This document shows positions 1 through 9,291 of a stretch of 64,000 nt of DNA, piece by piece. The stretch covers positions 1-64,000 of the forward strand of contig JACPUD010000008.1 of NCBI GenBank assembly GCA_016192435.1. Reading direction: 5' to 3'. Made by a program: the position numbers and the translations under genes. The DNA comes from Rhodocyclales bacterium. Lineage in GTDB: Bacteria; Pseudomonadota; Gammaproteobacteria; Burkholderiales; Rhodocyclaceae. Under the pieces are notes generated by a model. That model was given only the letters and a program-made list of their open reading frames with translations, was not told the DNA's origin and made no database searches. The stretch's first letter is position 1; the number at the start of each line of letters is the position of its first letter.

Positions 1-136
1 CGGGCACCTGATGCGAGAAATGCAGCGTCGTCAGGGCGAAGGCGCCGGTGCCCATCACGGCGGCCGGCCAGCCGGGGGCGAAGGTCTTGACGATCAGTGA
101 AAAATCTACGGGGACGGGCGGATTGGCTGCAGTCAT
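1..136 (-). CDS. TDT-family (TehA/SLAC1-like) transporter, N-terminal part only
   Basis: The gene starts at 136 and runs off the left edge, so only about 45 codons are visible. They read MTAANPPVPVDF, then a segment with PGWPAAVMGTGAFAL and a following FSHQVP. This PGW..AVMGTGA signature is typical of the first membrane helix of the tellurite-resistance/dicarboxylate transporter (TDT) family, which includes TehA and SLAC1-type anion channels. The ATG overlaps the stop of the upstream cation efflux gene by 4 bp (ATGA), so the two are probably cotranscribed. The substrate cannot be told from this fragment. The family call rests on a short match to a remembered motif. Confidence 0.7.
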   Translation of the reverse strand, partial: MTAANPPVPVDFSLIVKTFAPGWPAAVMGTGAFALTTLHFSHQVP

Positions 137-1056
137 GGCGATGGGATATTCAGGGGTTGGGCGCAGCCGTGATTCGGATCGTCGAGTTCGATCTGGATCG
201 TCGGATGCGTGATGTGAAAGTGATGATGCAAATCGTGGGCAATTCTTTCGAGGAAGGCATCGCCCGGATGTCCGCCGGGCACGACCAGGTGCGCCGTCAG
301 CGCGATTTGAGTGGTGCTCATGGCCCAGACATGCAGATCATGCACGCCTTTGACCCCGGGCAGGGCGCGCAGCAGCGCATCGACCTCGGCGAGGGCGACG
401 CTTTCCGGCACGCCGTCGAACAGCAGGTGTAACGACCCGCGGAACAGACCCCAGGTGCCGGCGACGATCACCAGCGCGATGACCATGCTGGTGACCGGAT
501 CGAGCCAGGCCCATCCGGTCCATAGATAGAGCGCGCCGGCGGCCACCACGCCGAGCGAGACCAGGGCGTCGGCGGCCATGTGCAGGAAGGCGCCGCGGAT
601 ATTCATGTCGGATTGGCTGGCCGTCATGAACAGCGCTGCGGTGGTGCCATTGATCAGCACGCCGACGGCGGCGACGACCATGATGGTGATGCCGTCGGTC
701 GGATGCGGTGCCTGCAGCCGATGGCCGGCTTCCCACAGCAGCGAGCCCATGGCCAGCAGCAGCAGCACGGCATTGGCAAAGGCGGCGAGAATCGAGGCAC
801 GCTGCCAGCCATAGGTATGACGGTGGTCGGGCAGCCGGCCCGCTGCCAGTGCGGCGCCCCAGGCCAGCACCAGACCGGCCACATCCGACAGGTTGTGTCC
901 GGCATCGGCCAGCAGCGCCAGGGAGCCCACCCGCCAACCGTAGAAAGCCTCGATCGCGACGAAGGCGACGTTCAGCGCGATGCCAATGGCAAAGGCCCGG
1001 CTGAAGCTGGCCGGGCCGTGGTGATGGTGCGTGTGCCCGCTCATCGGGCGGGGCAA
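133..1056 (-). CDS. Cation diffusion facilitator (CDF) metal efflux protein, CzcD/ZitB type
   Basis: About 307 residues, the usual CDF length. The N-terminus is histidine-rich (HTHHHH), followed by about six membrane helices. The second carries the metal-site pattern LADAGHNLSD (HxxxD) and the fifth HMAADALVSL (a second HxxxD), the pairs that bind Zn/Cd/Co in this family. A cytosolic C-terminal domain follows (LHVWAMSTTQIALTAHLV), resembling the ferredoxin-like CDF dimer domain, and ends with histidines. Role by family: proton-driven export of Zn2+ and related divalent ions from the cytoplasm. The start could instead be codon 5 (position 1044), just before the His stretch. It overlaps the TDT transporter gene downstream by 4 bp. 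Confidence 0.9.
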   Translation of the reverse strand: MPRPMSGHTHHHHGPASFSRAFAIGIALNVAFVAIEAFYGWRVGSLALLADAGHNLSDVAGLVLAWGAALAAGRLPDHRHTYGWQRASILAAFANAVLLLLAMGSLLWEAGHRLQAPHPTDGITIMVVAAVGVLINGTTAALFMTASQSDMNIRGAFLHMAADALVSLGVVAAGALYLWTGWAWLDPVTSMVIALVIVAGTWGLFRGSLHLLFDGVPESVALAEVDALLRALPGVKGVHDLHVWAMSTTQIALTAHLVVPGGHPGDAFLERIAHDLHHHFHITHPTIQIELDDPNHGCAQPLNIPSP

Positions 1057-1084
1057 CCCGCCATGGTATGCGGCACGCTGTCGA

Positions 1085-1438
1085 TTACTTGAAGAAGCCG
1101 CGAGCCTTCATGCGCTCGCAACCGTTGTAGCGCGGCGCCGGCAAGGTCACGCCCTTCTCCTTGGCGCGAGCCTCCATGGCCTGGTGATGCTCGGTCTGCA
1201 GAGCCTTGCATTCGTCGTAGGTCTTGGCGTTGCGCATCTTGCCGCTATGTGCCGCGCGCTCCTGGGCGTCCATCAACGCCCAGCCGGGCGTATTGTCCTG
1301 GTCGAAGTTGAAGCGCATGCCCATGCCGCCGCCGCCCGGCCCCATGCCCGGACCGCCGCCGGGTTGCGCGGCAACCGGTGCCGCAAGCGCTGCACCGAGT
1401 ATTGCCAGCAGCGCTAGCTGCCTGAACTTGGTTTTCAT
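1085..1438 (-). CDS. Small secreted protein, function unknown
   Basis: 117 residues from the chosen start, which is preceded by a good ribosome site (AAAGGAAA) and begins a classical signal peptide (MKTKFRQLALLAILGAAL, cleavage likely after PVAA). The mature part opens with a Gly/Pro/Met-rich stretch (QPGGGPGMGPGGGGMGM). An acidic/basic region with two cysteines (DECKAL and NGCERM) follows and ends in KARGFFK. It is probably periplasmic. The Met-rich start and the neighbouring metal exporter suggest a metal link, but that is inference. An upstream in-frame ATG (1477) would spoil the signal peptide and was not used. Confidence 0.7.
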   Translation of the reverse strand: MKTKFRQLALLAILGAALAAPVAAQPGGGPGMGPGGGGMGMRFNFDQDNTPGWALMDAQERAAHSGKMRNAKTYDECKALQTEHHQAMEARAKEKGVTLPAPRYNGCERMKARGFFK

Positions 1439-1622
1439 GATGGTTTCCTTTCTGCTTGATGGGTGGAAAAGGGTCAATTTCTATTCGACCTCAATATTAG
1501 CCTAGACTAATCCACTCCAAATCCAAATCGGGAATGGTGAGATTTTGTGACAAATCCGGTGCCACCGACAAGGACTTCCAAGTCTCGCGGGTAGGCGTAA
1601 AGCGGCGCACAATCCGATGCAG

Positions 1623-1645
1623 GGGATTTGCGCTGGCAAAATCCC
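1623..1645 (+). promoter_or_regulatory. Hairpin in the napF leader
   Basis: GGGATTTGC and GCAAAATCCC can pair across a GCTG loop with one bulged base, 28 bp before the napF start. It could affect napF translation or be chance. No FNR palindrome was seen in this 230-bp gap between the small secreted protein gene and napF. Confidence 0.3.
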
Positions 1646-1672
1646 GTTCCCGGTTCAAACGCATTCATACCC

Positions 1673-2140
1673 ATGGTCAGTCGCCGACAATTCATGCGGG
1701 GGGATTTCAAGGCCCGCCGCAACCCGCAACGCCCGCCCTGGGCGCTGGCCGAGCAAGCCTTTCTCGATGCCTGCACGCGCTGCGGCGCCTGCGTGGCGGC
1801 CTGCCCGACGCGCATCATCGTCGTCGTTCGGGGCTATCCGGAGGTGGATTTCAAGCGCGGCGAGTGCACTTTCTGCGGCGAGTGCGTTGCCGCCTGCAAG
1901 GACCGCGCCCTGGTGCGCGACGGTCGCGAATCCTGGTCGATCAAGGCGCGGGTGGGGGAGACCTGCCTGGCCCAGCGTGGCGTGGAGTGCCGGGTCTGCG
2001 GCGACCCCTGCCCGGTGACCGCCATCCGCTTCAGCCCGCGCCTCGGCGGGCCGCCGGTCGCCGAGGTCGATACGGCTTTATGCACGGGCTGCGGCGCCTG
2101 CGTGGCGCCCTGCCCGGTGGCTGCGATCCGCCTTACTTGA
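1673..2140 (+). CDS. napF: Ferredoxin-type protein NapF
   Basis: 155 residues starting MVSRRQFMRGDF. Four cysteine clusters are visible: CTRCGACVAACP, CTFCGECVAACK, CRVCGDPCP and CTGCGACVAPCP. They can hold up to four 4Fe-4S centres. In known systems NapF is a cytoplasmic iron-sulfur protein that helps mature NapA or load its cofactor. The start at 1673 was preferred over an upstream in-frame one because homologues begin with this SRRxF motif. Unlike the common napF-first operon, here napF is on the opposite strand, and its end overlaps the end of napB by 8 bp, so the two transcripts converge. Confidence 0.93.
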   Translation: MVSRRQFMRGDFKARRNPQRPPWALAEQAFLDACTRCGACVAACPTRIIVVVRGYPEVDFKRGECTFCGECVAACKDRALVRDGRESWSIKARVGETCLAQRGVECRVCGDPCPVTAIRFSPRLGGPPVAEVDTALCTGCGACVAPCPVAAIRLT

Positions 2141-2564
2141 GGTTGCCGATGAAACGGTTCTCGACCAGCGCCGGCGCATCGACCTGGGCCACATGGCAAC
2201 TGGTGCAGACATGGCGCGACGCATCGAAAGCCTTGGTCGCGGCGACAAAATGGCTGTCGCCCAGCTTCGGTGAATTCTTCTTCACGTAGTTGGCCGGACC
2301 GTGGCAGTCCAGGCACTGGTTTTCGGTGAGCGTCACCTCGTCGAAGTTGTCCACCGCATGCGGGATCACCGGCGGCTGGGTGCTGAAGGTGCGCGCCACA
2401 ACCGGTTGCGTGCCCGGCCGCTTGCCGGCATAGGCCTTGGCCTCGGGTGCCGCGTCAGGCGCGGCGACATCGACGCCGCGCATGGAAACCAGGGGTTCGT
2501 AGCTGGCGCAACCCACGATGACGGTCAGCAGCGATGCCAGAAGGATGGTGGCGGTTTTCTTCAT
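2133..2564 (-). CDS. napB: Periplasmic nitrate reductase diheme cytochrome c subunit NapB
   Basis: 143 residues with two heme-binding motifs, CLDCH and CTSCH. Additional histidines are placed as axial ligands (PHAVDNF and DSHFVA), as expected for the diheme electron donor to NapA. The N-terminus (MKKTATILLASLLTVIVGC) ends in a lipobox-like IVGC, so the protein may be lipid-anchored at Cys19 rather than freely soluble. This is the last gene of napDAGHB. It needs the Ccm system encoded just upstream for heme attachment. Confidence 0.95.
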   Translation of the reverse strand: MKKTATILLASLLTVIVGCASYEPLVSMRGVDVAAPDAAPEAKAYAGKRPGTQPVVARTFSTQPPVIPHAVDNFDEVTLTENQCLDCHGPANYVKKNSPKLGDSHFVAATKAFDASRHVCTSCHVAQVDAPALVENRFIGNLK

Positions 2565-2595
2565 GATGGACTCCCCAGACGAAATTGAAGGTTGA

Positions 2596-3504
2596 TCACT
2601 TCGGCGCCGCTTGCGGGACGCCGGTTACGGGTGCGACGGTAGCGTTGAAGCGGGTGCCGAAGGCGAACACATCTTTCGAGCAGACATCGATGCAGCGGCC
2701 GCAGTTGGTGCAATTGGCTTCCAGAATCATGGGCGGCGTGCCGGCGATGGCTTTCAGCGCCGGTCGGATCACCTGCGGTTCGGGACAGACGGCGAAGCAG
2801 TCCATGCAGTCGTTGCAGGCGGCGCGGGCCGGCAGCCTGACTCGCAGCACAGACAGTTTGCCGACCAGGCTGTAGAAGGCACCCACCGGGCAAAGATGGC
2901 CGCACCAGCCGTGGCGCATGACGAACAGGTCGAACAGAAACACGGCGAGCAATACCGCCCAGGCCAGACCGAGGCCGAACAACAGTCCGCGATGCAGCAT
3001 CGACACCGGGTTGAGCATTTCCCAGGCGATGCTGCCGCTGACCGCGGCCGCGACCAGGGTCATGCCCAGCATCCAGTAGCGCGTGGGCCGGCTGATGTGC
3101 GCGCTGCCCTTGATGCCGAGGCGCACGCGCAGCCAGTAGGCGAAGTCGGTCAGCAGATTGACCGGGCAGACCCAGGAGCAGTAGGCGCGCCCGCCGACCA
3201 GCAGGTAGAACAGCAGCACGATGGCCGCACCGATCAACGCCAATTTCTCCGGCACTTGCCTTGCCGCCAGTGACTGCAGGATGACGTAGGGATCGGCCAG
3301 CGGCAGGAAGCTCAGCGTGTAGCTGAAGTTCAGGTTGCCCTTGACGATCCACAACGAAAACCACGGCCCGACCAGGAACAGCAGCAGGATGCCGAGCTGA
3401 CTGCAACGGCGCAGGATCAGCCACTTGTGCGCGGCCAGCCAGCCTTTCGCGGCAACGGCTTCGGCGCCGGGACGCGGCGGCGAAGTTTTCAGGATGGCGT
3501 TCAC
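2596..3504 (-). CDS. napH: Quinol dehydrogenase membrane component NapH
   Basis: 302 residues with about five membrane helices. Two CxxxCP motifs lie at the membrane (CSWVCPVN and CGHLCPVG). Two C-terminal 4Fe-4S clusters are formed by [11 protein letters not shown] and [11 protein letters not shown]. By family it oxidises quinol in the membrane and passes electrons to NapG, then NapB and NapA. The start overlaps the end of napG by 4 bp. No napC is present in the window, so NapGH is the visible route from quinol. Confidence 0.95.
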   Translation of the reverse strand: MNAILKTSPPRPGAEAVAAKGWLAAHKWLILRRCSQLGILLLFLVGPWFSLWIVKGNLNFSYTLSFLPLADPYVILQSLAARQVPEKLALIGAAIVLLFYLLVGGRAYCSWVCPVNLLTDFAYWLRVRLGIKGSAHISRPTRYWMLGMTLVAAAVSGSIAWEMLNPVSMLHRGLLFGLGLAWAVLLAVFLFDLFVMRHGWCGHLCPVGAFYSLVGKLSVLRVRLPARAACNDCMDCFAVCPEPQVIRPALKAIAGTPPMILEANCTNCGRCIDVCSKDVFAFGTRFNATVAPVTGVPQAAPK

Positions 3505-4361
3505 AGCTTGCTCCCCTGCAATGCCTTGGGCAAGGCGGCGGGTGCGGCAGGAGTTGGCGCTGGCGGTACGGCGCCTGAACTCCCCGAGAGTCCCTTGCCG
3601 TGCTCATACTGCATGCCCTCGGGCATGTTGTACTGGTGTTGGACTTCCGGTGCCACCAGGCTGCCGCCGGCCTTCTCTTTCTCCACCCAGCCCAGGCGGT
3701 AGTGCGAACTCAGTTGCCCCTTGGCCATGTAGAGCGGCAATACCTTGATAGCGGCGACCTCGGTCGGACAGGCCTTTTCGCACTTGCCGCAACCCGTGCA
3801 GTGCTCGGAATGCACCGTCGGAATGAACAGCGTGTGCCTGCCGGTGCGCGCATTGCTCTGCGGGTCGAGCGTGATCGCCTTGTCGATCACCGGACAGACG
3901 CGATAGCAGATGTCGCAGCGCAGTCCGAGGAAGTTCAGGCAGGTCTCGTGATCGACCAATACCGCCAGGCCCATTTTCGACTTGTTGATGTCCTTCAAGG
4001 AGTGATCCAGCGCGCCGGTCGGGCAGGCCTTCACGCAGGGAATGTCCTCGCACATTTCGCAGGGCAACTGGCGCGCGACGAAGTAGGGCGTGCCGGTGGA
4101 CATCGGTTCTTCGGGTTTGGCCAGGTGCAGGATGTCGAAGGGACAGTCGCGCACGCACATGCCGCAACGGATGCAGGCGGCCGAGAACTCGGCTTCCGGC
4201 AAGGCGCCCGGCGGCCGGATCGCCGCCGGCGGCAAGGCCCTGGCGTGGCGCGCGTAGAGCCCGAGGCCGAGCCCCAGCAGGCCGACGCCGCAGGCCATGC
4301 GCGCCGTGTCGGCGAGGAACTGGCGCCGCGCGGCGGCGCTGGGCTTGTTTTCGTTGTCCAT
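3501..4361 (-). CDS. napG: Ferredoxin-type periplasmic protein NapG
   Basis: 286 residues with a twin-arginine type signal ([15 protein letters not shown]) and four iron-sulfur motifs: [33 protein letters not shown] and [11 protein letters not shown]. It is exported folded and relays electrons from NapH to the NapAB complex. The C-terminal tail is rich in Pro and Ala ([15 protein letters not shown]) beyond the last cluster. The DNA for this tail is a copy of the 23-bp dispersed word described under repeats. It is translationally coupled to napH. Confidence 0.95.
   Translation of the reverse strand: MDNENKPSAAARRQFLADTARMACGVGLLGLGLGLYARHARALPPAAIRPPGALPEAEFSAACIRCGMCVRDCPFDILHLAKPEEPMSTGTPYFVARQLPCEMCEDIPCVKACPTGALDHSLKDINKSKMGLAVLVDHETCLNFLGLRCDICYRVCPVIDKAITLDPQSNARTGRHTLFIPTVHSEHCTGCGKCEKACPTEVAAIKVLPLYMAKGQLSSHYRLGWVEKEKAGGSLVAPEVQHQYNMPEGMQYEHGKGLSGSSGAVPPAPTPAAPAALPKALQGSKL
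3551..3573 (+). repeat. 23-bp dispersed word, copy 1 (in napG)
   Basis: GAGTTGGCGCTGGCG-GT-ACGGCG, a full match to the consensus. It encodes part of the Pro/Ala tail of NapG, read on the other strand. Confidence 0.85.
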
Positions 4362-4432
4362 GATTCCCGGGCGGGGAGCGCAAGACGCTTGTCACTCCCC
4401 ACGTATCTCTCTCAGCTCATCCGTCAGCGCAT

Positions 4433-6982
4433 TCAGGCCTTGACCACCTTGGCTGCGCACTTCTTGAAGTCCGTCTCTTTCGAGAGCGGACAGGTGGCAT
4501 CCAGGGTGAGCTTGTTGACCAGGCGGCTCTCGTCGAAGAAGGGAATGAAGATCAGCCCCTCCGGCGGCTTGTTGCGGCCCTTGGTATCGACGCGCAACTG
4601 GATTTCGCCGCGGCGGCTGCTGACCTTGACCACATCGTTGCGCTTGAGGCCGCGGCGCTCGGCGTCCTTCGGGTGCATGAACACCACGGCATCGGGGAAG
4701 GCCTTGTACAACTCCGGCGCGCGGCGCGTCATCGAGCCGGTGTGCCAGTGCTCCAGGACGCGGCCGGTGCACAGCCACAGGTCATATTCCTTGTCCGGCA
4801 TTTCCGCCGCTGGCTGGTAGGGCAGCGCGAAGATCTTCGCCTTGCCGTCCGGGTGGCCATAGAAGCGCAGGCTCTCGCCCTTCTTGACATAGGGATCGTA
4901 GCCCTCGCGGAAGCGCCACAGGGTTTCCTTGCCATCGACCACGGGCCAGCGCAGACCACGCGCCTTGTGATAGACATCGAAGGGCGCCAGATCGTGGGCA
5001 TGGCCGCGGCCGAAACTCGCATACTCCTCGAACAGGCCTTTCTGCACGTAGTAGCCGAAGATGTCGGACTCGTCGTTGGTATAGCCGGCCCAGGCGTGGG
5101 CATTGACCGTCGCGGTCTCGGTCTTGGCGAACTTGTTGACCTGGCCGTTGGCATACAGCACGTCGTACAGCGTTTTGCCTTTGTACTCCGGGTTCTTGTC
5201 GAGGATCTCCTTCGGCCAGACTTCCTCGACCTTGAAGCGCTTGGAAAACTCTATGTACTGCCAGAGGTCGGACTTCGCATCGCCGGGTGCCTTGACCTGC
5301 TGACGCCACATCTGGCCGCGCCGCTCGGCGTTGCCGTACATGCCTTCCTTCTCCATCCACATCGCGCAGGGCAGGATCAGGTCGGCGGCCATGGCCGAAA
5401 CCGTCGGATAGACATCGGAGACGACGACAAAGGCCTTCGGATTGCGCCAGCCCGGATAGATTTCGCCGTTGATGTTGGGACCGGCCTGCATGTTGTTGGT
5501 GGTCGAGGTCCAGTAGAAGCCGATCTTGCCGTCCCTGAGCATGCGGCTTTGCAATACGGCGTGGTAGCCGACCCAGTCCGGAATCACGCCGGCCGGCAGC
5601 TTCCAGAGCTTTTCGGAGAGTTCGCGATGCTTCGGATTGGTCACCACCATGTCGGCCGGCAGGCGGTGGGCGAAAGTGCCGACTTCGCGCGCCGTGCCGC
5701 AGGCGGAAGGCTGGCCGGTCAGCGAGAAGGGGCTGTTGCCCGGCTCGGAAATCTTGCCCGTCAAGAGGTGCACGTTATAGATCATGTTATTGACCCAGGT
5801 GCCGCGCGTGTGCTGGTTGAAGCCCATGGTCCAGGTGGACATCACCTTGGTCTTGGGGTCGGCGTAAGCCTTGGCCAGCGCTTCGAGCCTGTCCTTGGGC
5901 ACGCCGGAAATCTCGTGTGCCTTGTCCAGCGTGTATTCGGCAACGAACTTGGCGAATGCGTCGAAATCGATCGGCTTGGCCGCCATCGGGTTGCCCTTGG
6001 GCTTGCCGTCGGGGCCGGGGTAGCCGTTGTTGTTGGCGACCTGTTCCAGCGGGTGGTTGGGCCGCAGGCCGTAGCCGATATCGGTGACGCCCTGGGCGAA
6101 GGTGACGTGCTTGGCGACGAAGTCCTTATTGACCGCATTGTTCTGGATGATGTAGTTGCAGATGTAGTTGAGGATCGCCAGATCCGACTGCGGCTTGAAG
6201 ATCAGCTCGTTGTCGGCCAGTTCGCAGGTGCGGTGCGAGAAGGTGGACAGCACGTGGATCTTGACGTGCGGCGCGGTGAGGCGCCGGTTGGTGATGCGCG
6301 ACCAGAGGATCGGGTGCATCTCGGCCATGTTCGAGCCCCAGAGCACGAAGGCGTCGGCATGTTCCATGTCGTCGTAGCAGCCCATCGGCTCGTCGATGCC
6401 GAAGCTGCGCATGAAGCCGACCACGGCCGAGGCCATGCAGTGGCGCGCATTCGGGTCGAGGCTGTTGGAGCGGAAACCGGCCTTCATCAGCTTGGCCGCG
6501 GCATAGCCCTCGAACACGGTCCATTGCCCGGAGCCGAACATGGCGACTCCGCGCTGGCCCTGCTCGGGATTCTTCAGCGTGGCCTTGACCTTCTCGGCCA
6601 TGATGTCGAAAGCGGCGTCCCAGGAGATCGGAGCGAATTCGCCGTTCTTGTCGAACTTGCCGTCCTTCATGCGCAGCAAGGGCTTGGTCAGGCGGTCCTT
6701 GCCGTACATGATCTTCGACAGGAAGTAGCCCTTGACGCAGTTGAGGCCCTTGTTCACCGGCGCGTCGGGGTCGCCCTGGGTGGCCACCACGCGCCCGTCC
6801 TTGACGCCGACCAGCACGCCGCAACCGGTACCGCAGTAGCGGCAGACCCCTTTGTCCCAGCGCACGCCGTCCTGGCTCTGCGGCATCGCGGCAAGCGCCA
6901 CGCCCGGGATGCTGATGCCCGCCGTGGTGGCTGCCGCCGCGATGGCATTGGTCTTGATGAATTCGCGTCGCGTCAATTTCAT
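4433..6982 (-). CDS. napA: Periplasmic nitrate reductase catalytic subunit NapA
   Basis: 849 residues, the usual NapA length. The N-terminus carries a Tat signal ([14 protein letters not shown]). The 4Fe-4S motif [13 protein letters not shown] follows near residue 45. The cysteine that coordinates molybdenum lies in [11 protein letters not shown] near residue 180. The protein binds Mo-bis-MGD and reduces nitrate to nitrite in the periplasm with electrons from NapB. It is preceded by napD, its dedicated chaperone, 41 bp away, and followed 71 bp later by napG. Confidence 0.98.
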   Translation of the reverse strand: MKLTRREFIKTNAIAAAATTAGISIPGVALAAMPQSQDGVRWDKGVCRYCGTGCGVLVGVKDGRVVATQGDPDAPVNKGLNCVKGYFLSKIMYGKDRLTKPLLRMKDGKFDKNGEFAPISWDAAFDIMAEKVKATLKNPEQGQRGVAMFGSGQWTVFEGYAAAKLMKAGFRSNSLDPNARHCMASAVVGFMRSFGIDEPMGCYDDMEHADAFVLWGSNMAEMHPILWSRITNRRLTAPHVKIHVLSTFSHRTCELADNELIFKPQSDLAILNYICNYIIQNNAVNKDFVAKHVTFAQGVTDIGYGLRPNHPLEQVANNNGYPGPDGKPKGNPMAAKPIDFDAFAKFVAEYTLDKAHEISGVPKDRLEALAKAYADPKTKVMSTWTMGFNQHTRGTWVNNMIYNVHLLTGKISEPGNSPFSLTGQPSACGTAREVGTFAHRLPADMVVTNPKHRELSEKLWKLPAGVIPDWVGYHAVLQSRMLRDGKIGFYWTSTTNNMQAGPNINGEIYPGWRNPKAFVVVSDVYPTVSAMAADLILPCAMWMEKEGMYGNAERRGQMWRQQVKAPGDAKSDLWQYIEFSKRFKVEEVWPKEILDKNPEYKGKTLYDVLYANGQVNKFAKTETATVNAHAWAGYTNDESDIFGYYVQKGLFEEYASFGRGHAHDLAPFDVYHKARGLRWPVVDGKETLWRFREGYDPYVKKGESLRFYGHPDGKAKIFALPYQPAAEMPDKEYDLWLCTGRVLEHWHTGSMTRRAPELYKAFPDAVVFMHPKDAERRGLKRNDVVKVSSRRGEIQLRVDTKGRNKPPEGLIFIPFFDESRLVNKLTLDATCPLSKETDFKKCAAKVVKA

Positions 6983-7023
6983 TTCAGATCTCCTTTTAGT
7001 TACGGCTTGGCCTGAAGCTTCGC

Positions 7024-7278
7024 CTACACTGAAACTTCTCTATCTGGTTCGGATTCGGTTTGGTGATAGACCATGGCCGTCGACATCACGCCGTCGAGCC
7101 GGCCGATAAGCTCATAGGTGGCGACATTGCTGCTGTCGTCCTCGGTGACGATGGTCACGATCAATTTGCCTTCCGGCGAGATGGCATGTACCTCGACCCC
7201 GGCCAGCGAGGTCAGGCCCGCCTGAACGATCGCCACGTCGCCGGGACGGGCGTGGATGATGGCGCTGGAAATATTCAT
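7024..7278 (-). CDS. napD: NapA-specific chaperone NapD
   Basis: 84 residues from [14 protein letters not shown]. It has the ferredoxin-like fold pattern of NapD ([19 protein letters not shown], then a [13 protein letters not shown] strand near the end). NapD binds the Tat signal peptide of NapA and holds back export until the cofactor is loaded. Earlier in-frame starts (to 7344) were rejected because homologues begin at the MNISS strand. It is the first gene of the operon, downstream of the FNR-type promoter. Confidence 0.92.
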   Translation of the reverse strand: MNISSAIIHARPGDVAIVQAGLTSLAGVEVHAISPEGKLIVTIVTEDDSSNVATYELIGRLDGVMSTAMVYHQTESEPDREVSV

Positions 7279-7367
7279 TGCGTGACTCCGGACGGTCGGC
7301 ACAGCCTGGCGTTGCCGATTTGGACGCCGTGCCGCAATAACCACTAATATCTTAAGGTCTTGTGCAC

Positions 7368-7415
7368 ACGCAGCATCCTAGGCTTGCGAGGCACGGTTGC
7401 CTTGATGCGAATCAA
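7368..7415 (-). promoter_or_regulatory. FNR-type promoter of napDAGHB
   Basis: TTGAT-GCGA-ATCAA at 7402-7415 is an exact match to the FNR/Anr consensus. Reading towards napD, a -10 hexamer TAGGAT lies at 7380-7375, giving a predicted start near 7368. The palindrome centre is then about 41 bp upstream, the spacing of a class II FNR-activated promoter. The nap operon should therefore be induced at low oxygen. Confidence 0.85.
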
Positions 7416-7436
7416 CCGGAAAGACGTACAAATGAA

Positions 7437-7467
7437 AATTGCCATAGAGCTTTCGCCTATGGCAATT
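7437..7467 (-). terminator. Terminator of the ccm operon
   Basis: Perfect 11-bp arms AATTGCCATAG and CTATGGCAATT around a 9-base loop. Read on the minus strand, the stem is followed by TTTTCATTTG. It sits between the end of ccmI and the nap promoter, so it separates ccm from nap transcription. A second small hairpin (GCAGGCG/CGCCTGC, 7483-7499) lies just before it. Confidence 0.8.
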
Positions 7468-7510
7468 CAATGAACTTATCGGGCAGGCGTGACGCCTGCG
7501 GGCAGGCCGG

Positions 7511-8830
7511 TCAGGGATCGATCTGGTCGATCACGATGCGCAAACCCTTGGCACCAGGCTTCACGGCAGCGCTCTTGCCGCTGAGGTCACCCTTGCCCGG
7601 CGTCGCCATGCCGGATTTGGAGATGCGCACTTCGATGCGCACCTGCTGCGCCGACGAAAGATTGGCCCCTGGCATAACCGCTTGACTGTCGTCAAGAATG
7701 AAGTCCAGCGGCAGATCGGCTGCGCGCGCGCGCTTGGCCGCGAGCGGCATGCGCGGGCCATCGACGGCGCGGGCAAAAATGAACACCACGTCTTCCGGAT
7801 TCGCCTTGCCCTTCAAGGCCGCGGCGAGCTCGACGCGACCGCTGACGGCGCTGGCCATCGCATTCGCCGCCGCACTCGCCGGGGGCTGGCCGGATGCCGC
7901 GCCGGGAGCCGCGCCGGCGCCTGCCTGGGCCACACTCTTATGCACCTCGTCCTGCGGCATCACCGCGCCCGCCACGACATCCGCCTTGGCTGGCCGCGAC
8001 GGCGCGCCGCCGCTGCGTCCGCGCGCCATGGCGATGCTGGACTCGACCATGCGCGCATCTTCGCTGCCGGGTTCGAGCTGGGGCAGCAGCCGCTCCCAAA
8101 GCGCCGCGGCCGCGGCGTGGCGTCCGCCGTCGAGCGCCTCGCCACCGCCCAGGAACAGGGCCAGCATGTTGTCCGGCTCAAGGCGCAGGGCCTGCTGGAT
8201 CAACTCGCGCGAACGCGGATTGAAGCCGTTGTGCTTCTGCACCAGCAGCTCCGCGAGTTCGGCGAGCAGTTCGGCATTCTTGTTGAGTTCGGGTCCGACG
8301 CGGCCGAAGGCGCGCTCGGCATCGTCCCAGCGGCCCAGCGCCTTGTAGGAGCGCGCCAGCATGGCCCAGCCCTCGGGGTTGTCGGGGTTTTGCTCCATCT
8401 TCTGCGCCAGCTTGGCCGTGAGCTGTTCCATGTCGGCCGTGGCGCGCTGCGTCTGCACCGCCTCGGGCAGCACCGCCGCCGGGCTGCCGAGCAGGGCATA
8501 CAGTCCGCCGGCGAGCAGCGGCAGCACGATGGCCAGCGCGATGCCGCTGCGGCGGCTGAAGCCATCGACCGCCGAGACTTCGGTGGCGGCCGTATCGTCG
8601 AGCAGTTGCCGCTGCAATTCCTCGCGCGCCTCGGCGAGATCGGCAGCCGACAACACGCCATTGCTGCGGTCGCGCTCGAGTTCGGCCAGTCGGTCGCGGT
8701 GGATGGCGGCATTCAGCGCCGGCAGAGAGTTGACGCTGGCGACCCGGCGGGAAACCGGCCACCACGGGCGCAACAGCAACACGAGGGCGACGACGACCAG
8801 CGTCGTCGCGGCAAGGTAGAAGTAAGTCAT
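7511..8830 (-). CDS. ccmI: Cytochrome c maturation protein CcmI (CycH)
   Basis: 439 residues. The N-terminal part has two membrane helices (MTYFYLAATTLVVVALVLLL and a second near residue 95) flanking a cytoplasmic loop. A tetratricopeptide region follows (residues about 125-260, for example NPEGWAMLARSYKALGRWDDAERAF). The C-terminal periplasmic domain resembles CycH/CcmI (VFIFARAVDGPRMPLAAKR). CcmI binds apocytochrome c and delivers it to the CcmFH heme ligase. It is the last gene of the ccm operon and overlaps ccmH by 4 bp. Confidence 0.93.
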   Translation of the reverse strand: MTYFYLAATTLVVVALVLLLRPWWPVSRRVASVNSLPALNAAIHRDRLAELERDRSNGVLSAADLAEAREELQRQLLDDTAATEVSAVDGFSRRSGIALAIVLPLLAGGLYALLGSPAAVLPEAVQTQRATADMEQLTAKLAQKMEQNPDNPEGWAMLARSYKALGRWDDAERAFGRVGPELNKNAELLAELAELLVQKHNGFNPRSRELIQQALRLEPDNMLALFLGGGEALDGGRHAAAAALWERLLPQLEPGSEDARMVESSIAMARGRSGGAPSRPAKADVVAGAVMPQDEVHKSVAQAGAGAAPGAASGQPPASAAANAMASAVSGRVELAAALKGKANPEDVVFIFARAVDGPRMPLAAKRARAADLPLDFILDDSQAVMPGANLSSAQQVRIEVRISKSGMATPGKGDLSGKSAAVKPGAKGLRIVIDQIDP

Positions 8831-9291
8831 GGTTTGGTTTGGTCCAGCAAGGTCGCGGCGCGGCGACGCTCTTCATCGGAAAGTAGCGGCGCGGCATTAT
8901 CCTTGGCGCGGCGCCGCAGGAAGGCAATCAAGGCGGCGAGGCCGCCCGCCAGGAACAGGAAAGGCCCGCCCCACAACAGCCAGGTGGTCGGTTTCATCGG
9001 CGGCCGGTAGCGCACGAAATCGCCATAGCGGTCGACCATGAAATCGAGGATTTCCTTGTCGGTCTTGCCTTCGGCGATCATTTTGCGAATCTCGCGGCGC
9101 AGATCCTGCGCCAGTTCGGCATGCGAGCCGGACAGCGATTCGTTCTGGCAGACCAGGCAGCGCAACTCCTCGCTGATCGCCACCATGCGCTTTTCCACTT
9201 CGAGGTCGGCGGCCATCGGCGCCGCCTCCTTGGCCATCGCCGCACCGGAGAAAATCAGCACACACCAGACCAACAAGCTGCTCAGCTTCAT
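8827..9291 (-). CDS. ccmH: Cytochrome c maturation thioreductant CcmH (CcmL)
   Basis: 154 residues. A signal peptide (MKLSSLLVWCVLIFSGAAMA) is followed by the redox motif LRCLVCQN near residue 45, a three-helix domain and a C-terminal membrane anchor (TTWLLWGGPFLFLAGGLAALIAFL). The family keeps the cysteines of apocytochrome CXXCH motifs reduced for heme attachment. The start at 9291 overlaps the stop of ccmG by 4 bp; longer in-frame extensions upstream only antisense that gene. Confidence 0.94.
   Translation of the reverse strand: MKLSSLLVWCVLIFSGAAMAKEAAPMAADLEVEKRMVAISEELRCLVCQNESLSGSHAELAQDLRREIRKMIAEGKTDKEILDFMVDRYGDFVRYRPPMKPTTWLLWGGPFLFLAGGLAALIAFLRRRAKDNAAPLLSDEERRRAATLLDQTKP

Noticed and set aside
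3460-3485. TTCGGCGCCGGGACGCGGCGG in napH as a copy of the word
   Set aside because: Alignment needs a 2-bp deletion and several mismatches; it is inside an ordinary napH N-terminus.
4673-7015. Long open frame on the + strand opposite napA
   Set aside because: It is the antisense shadow of napA, a product of high G+C codon use; its translation is rich in Gly/His/Val repeats without any family motif.
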